Origin: CAZOGW01 sp964579415
GTDB lineage: Bacteria > Actinomycetota > Acidimicrobiia > Spongiisociales > UBA5794
Length of the DNA stretch: 6,837 bases
Assembly: GCA_964579415.1 (NCBI GenBank)
Contig: CAZOGW010000147.1
Span: forward strand, 1 to 6,837
Reading direction: 5' to 3'
Below, piece by piece: positions 5,476-6,837 of the stretch. Below the pieces are notes generated by a model. That model had not been told where the DNA came from and made no database searches. It saw only the letters and a list, made by a program, of their open reading frames with translations. The position numbers and the translations under genes are program-made. How positions within the stretch are numbered: position 1 is the first letter of the stretch; each line of letters starts with the position of its first letter.

Positions 5476-6825
5476 GTGGGAAGCGTGGGACAGGATGAGG
5501 TCGTAGGGCTGCTGCAGGAGCTCATCCGCAACGGGTGTGTCAACGACGGCACCGCTGACGGCGGCCATGAAGAGCGCTCGGTGTCGACGCTGGTCGACTA
5601 CTTCGGCCGGGCGGGCCAGATCGTGGAGCCCCACCCGGGCCGGCAGAACCTGATCTACCGCATCCCCGGCACCGACCCGGCGGCACCCACCCTGCTGCTG
5701 CTCCCTCACCTCGACGTGGTGCCGGTGAGCGAGGAGGGATGGAGCCGGGATCCCTTCGGCGCCGAGATCCACGACGGGTTCGTCTGGGGACGGGGCGCCA
5801 TCGACATGCTCAACGTCACCGCCGCCATGGCAGCCGTCTTCAAGCGCCATCTCGACGGCGACGCCCCACCGCTCCCCGGCGATCTGGTGTTCGCCGCCGT
5901 TGCCGACGAGGAGGCCGGTGGGGAACTGGGCGCACTGTGGCTGGCGGAGCACCGCCCCGACCTGGTGGACTGTGACTACCTACTCACCGAGGTGGCAACT
6001 CCGGCGCTGTCGCACGTCCCCGGGGCGGGGATCCCTGTCACCGTCGCCGAGAAGGGACCCTCATGGCAGGTGCTCCGCACCCGTGGCGTCCCGGGTCATG
6101 CCAGCCAGCCCTACGCCACCAGCAATGCCCTGGTGCCGATGGCGGAGGCGATCAGCCTGCTCGCCAACTCCCCGGTGCCGGCGGTGATCTCGCCGGAGTG
6201 GGAGGTATTCGTCGCCGGCATGGGCCTCCCCCGGGATCTGACCGCACGGCTCTGCGACGTGGACACCCTCGACGACGCCATCGCCGAACTGGCCGCCATC
6301 GACGTCGGCCTGGCCCGCTGGGCGCACGCCTGCACCCACCTCACCGTGGCGCCCACCACGCTCGACTCGGGCAACAAGAACAACGTCATCCCCGACGGCG
6401 CCGAGGCGAGCCTCGACGTCCGCATGGCCCCGGGCCAGGACGAGGCCGCCATCGACGACCACTTCCGCAAGGTGCTCGGCCCGACGCTGTACGACGAGGT
6501 CGAGATCGAGGCCCGGTCGCTGCTCCGCCCCAACGGATCGGATGCGGAGGGCCCGCTGTGGGAGGCCATCGGCGACGCAGCCGAGGCCCTCACCGGCTCG
6601 CGGCGCCGGCTTCCCATGCTGATCCCGGTGGTCACCGACGCCCGCTTCTTCCGCTCCCGCGGAGTCACCTGCTACGGGGTGGGGCTCTTCGACGACCGTA
6701 TGAGCTTCGGCGAGATGCTCACCCTCTTTCACGGCCACGACGAGCGTGTCAGCCTGGAGAGCGTGGGATTGACGGCCGGACTCTTGGAGGAGACGGTGGC
6801 CGCGTTCGGGCGGAGGACCGGTTAG
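5476..6825 (+). CDS. M20/M25/M40 family zinc metallopeptidase (amidohydrolase-like)
   Basis: The 449-residue protein is a complete M20-clan cytoplasmic hydrolase that cleaves peptide or amide bonds with two metal ions. Numbering from GTG 5476: PHLDVVP supplies H78 and the following D80, WGRGAIDM gives bridging D110, DEE gives the probable catalytic base E145 and ligand E146, LLTE gives E171, and HGHDE near the C-terminus gives H421. The dimerisation-domain motifs GHASQP and GNKNNVIP are also present, so the enzyme looks active. The usual Lys of GRGAxDMK is Leu here. M20 members include carboxypeptidases, dipeptidases, succinyl-diaminopimelate desuccinylase and acetylornithine deacetylase; the substrate cannot be assigned. 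No signal peptide is visible. In-frame GTG codons at 5467, 5470 and 5485 are alternative starts. It follows the DUF4193 gene with the heptad array between and may share its promoter. Confidence 0.92.
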   Translation: MGSVGQDEVVGLLQELIRNGCVNDGTADGGHEERSVSTLVDYFGRAGQIVEPHPGRQNLIYRIPGTDPAAPTLLLLPHLDVVPVSEEGWSRDPFGAEIHDGFVWGRGAIDMLNVTAAMAAVFKRHLDGDAPPLPGDLVFAAVADEEAGGELGALWLAEHRPDLVDCDYLLTEVATPALSHVPGAGIPVTVAEKGPSWQVLRTRGVPGHASQPYATSNALVPMAEAISLLANSPVPAVISPEWEVFVAGMGLPRDLTARLCDVDTLDDAIAELAAIDVGLARWAHACTHLTVAPTTLDSGNKNNVIPDGAEASLDVRMAPGQDEAAIDDHFRKVLGPTLYDEVEIEARSLLRPNGSDAEGPLWEAIGDAAEALTGSRRRLPMLIPVVTDARFFRSRGVTCYGVGLFDDRMSFGEMLTLFHGHDERVSLESVGLTAGLLEETVAAFGRRTG

Positions 6826-6837
6826 AGCTCACCTCGG

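Noticed and set aside
5449..5952. Antisense open frame opposite the start of the M20 peptidase gene
   Set aside because: No family features, and the + strand frame carries conserved M20 metal-ligand motifs over the same bases.

Overview
The window is high-GC (about 70% by eye), densely packed and codes on the + strand throughout. It looks like chromosomal DNA of an actinobacterium, possibly from a deep branch such as Acidimicrobiia (the class-level guess is inference). Three things point there: a Tat gene pair followed directly by a HelY-type Ski2-like helicase (the tatA-tatC-helY order of Mycobacterium, where the WYL regulators pafB/pafC lie just upstream); a DUF4193 zinc-ribbon protein, a family I know from Actinobacteria; and a probable leaderless start with a TANNNT -10 box 7 nt before a GTG codon.

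Layout. Positions 1-114 are the C-terminal end of an upstream gene, probably a WYL-domain (PafB/PafC-like) regulator. Positions 134-4762 hold four genes joined by 4-nt stop/start overlaps: a TatB-like translocase subunit (134-658), TatC (655-1365), a HelY-type DExH helicase with a C-terminal DSHCT domain (1362-3887) and a diacylglycerol/lipid kinase (3884-4762). They probably form one translationally coupled operon covering export of folded proteins, RNA or DNA unwinding, and lipid phosphorylation; a functional link between the last two and Tat is not shown by sequence. A 179-nt gap follows with a heptad repeat array, a GC-rich hairpin that may terminate the operon, and a good-looking promoter. 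That promoter serves a DUF4193 protein (4942-5421) with an extremely acidic N-terminus and a C-terminal four-cysteine zinc ribbon. A second heptad array (5425-5466) fills the gap up to an M20-family metallopeptidase gene (5476-6825).

The feature most worth a second look is the pair of 7-bp tandem arrays. Every unit but one begins GTAC; each array starts within 10 nt after a stop codon; each has its own fixed seventh base (GTACTAC versus GTACTAG); and both carry a GTACGG variant near the 3' end. They bracket the DUF4193 gene, and the second supplies the probable ribosome-binding site of the peptidase gene. I could not match them to a described element from sequence alone. The rest of the window reads as ordinary core-genome content. 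There are no tRNA or rRNA genes, insertion sequences or CRISPR arrays that I can see.
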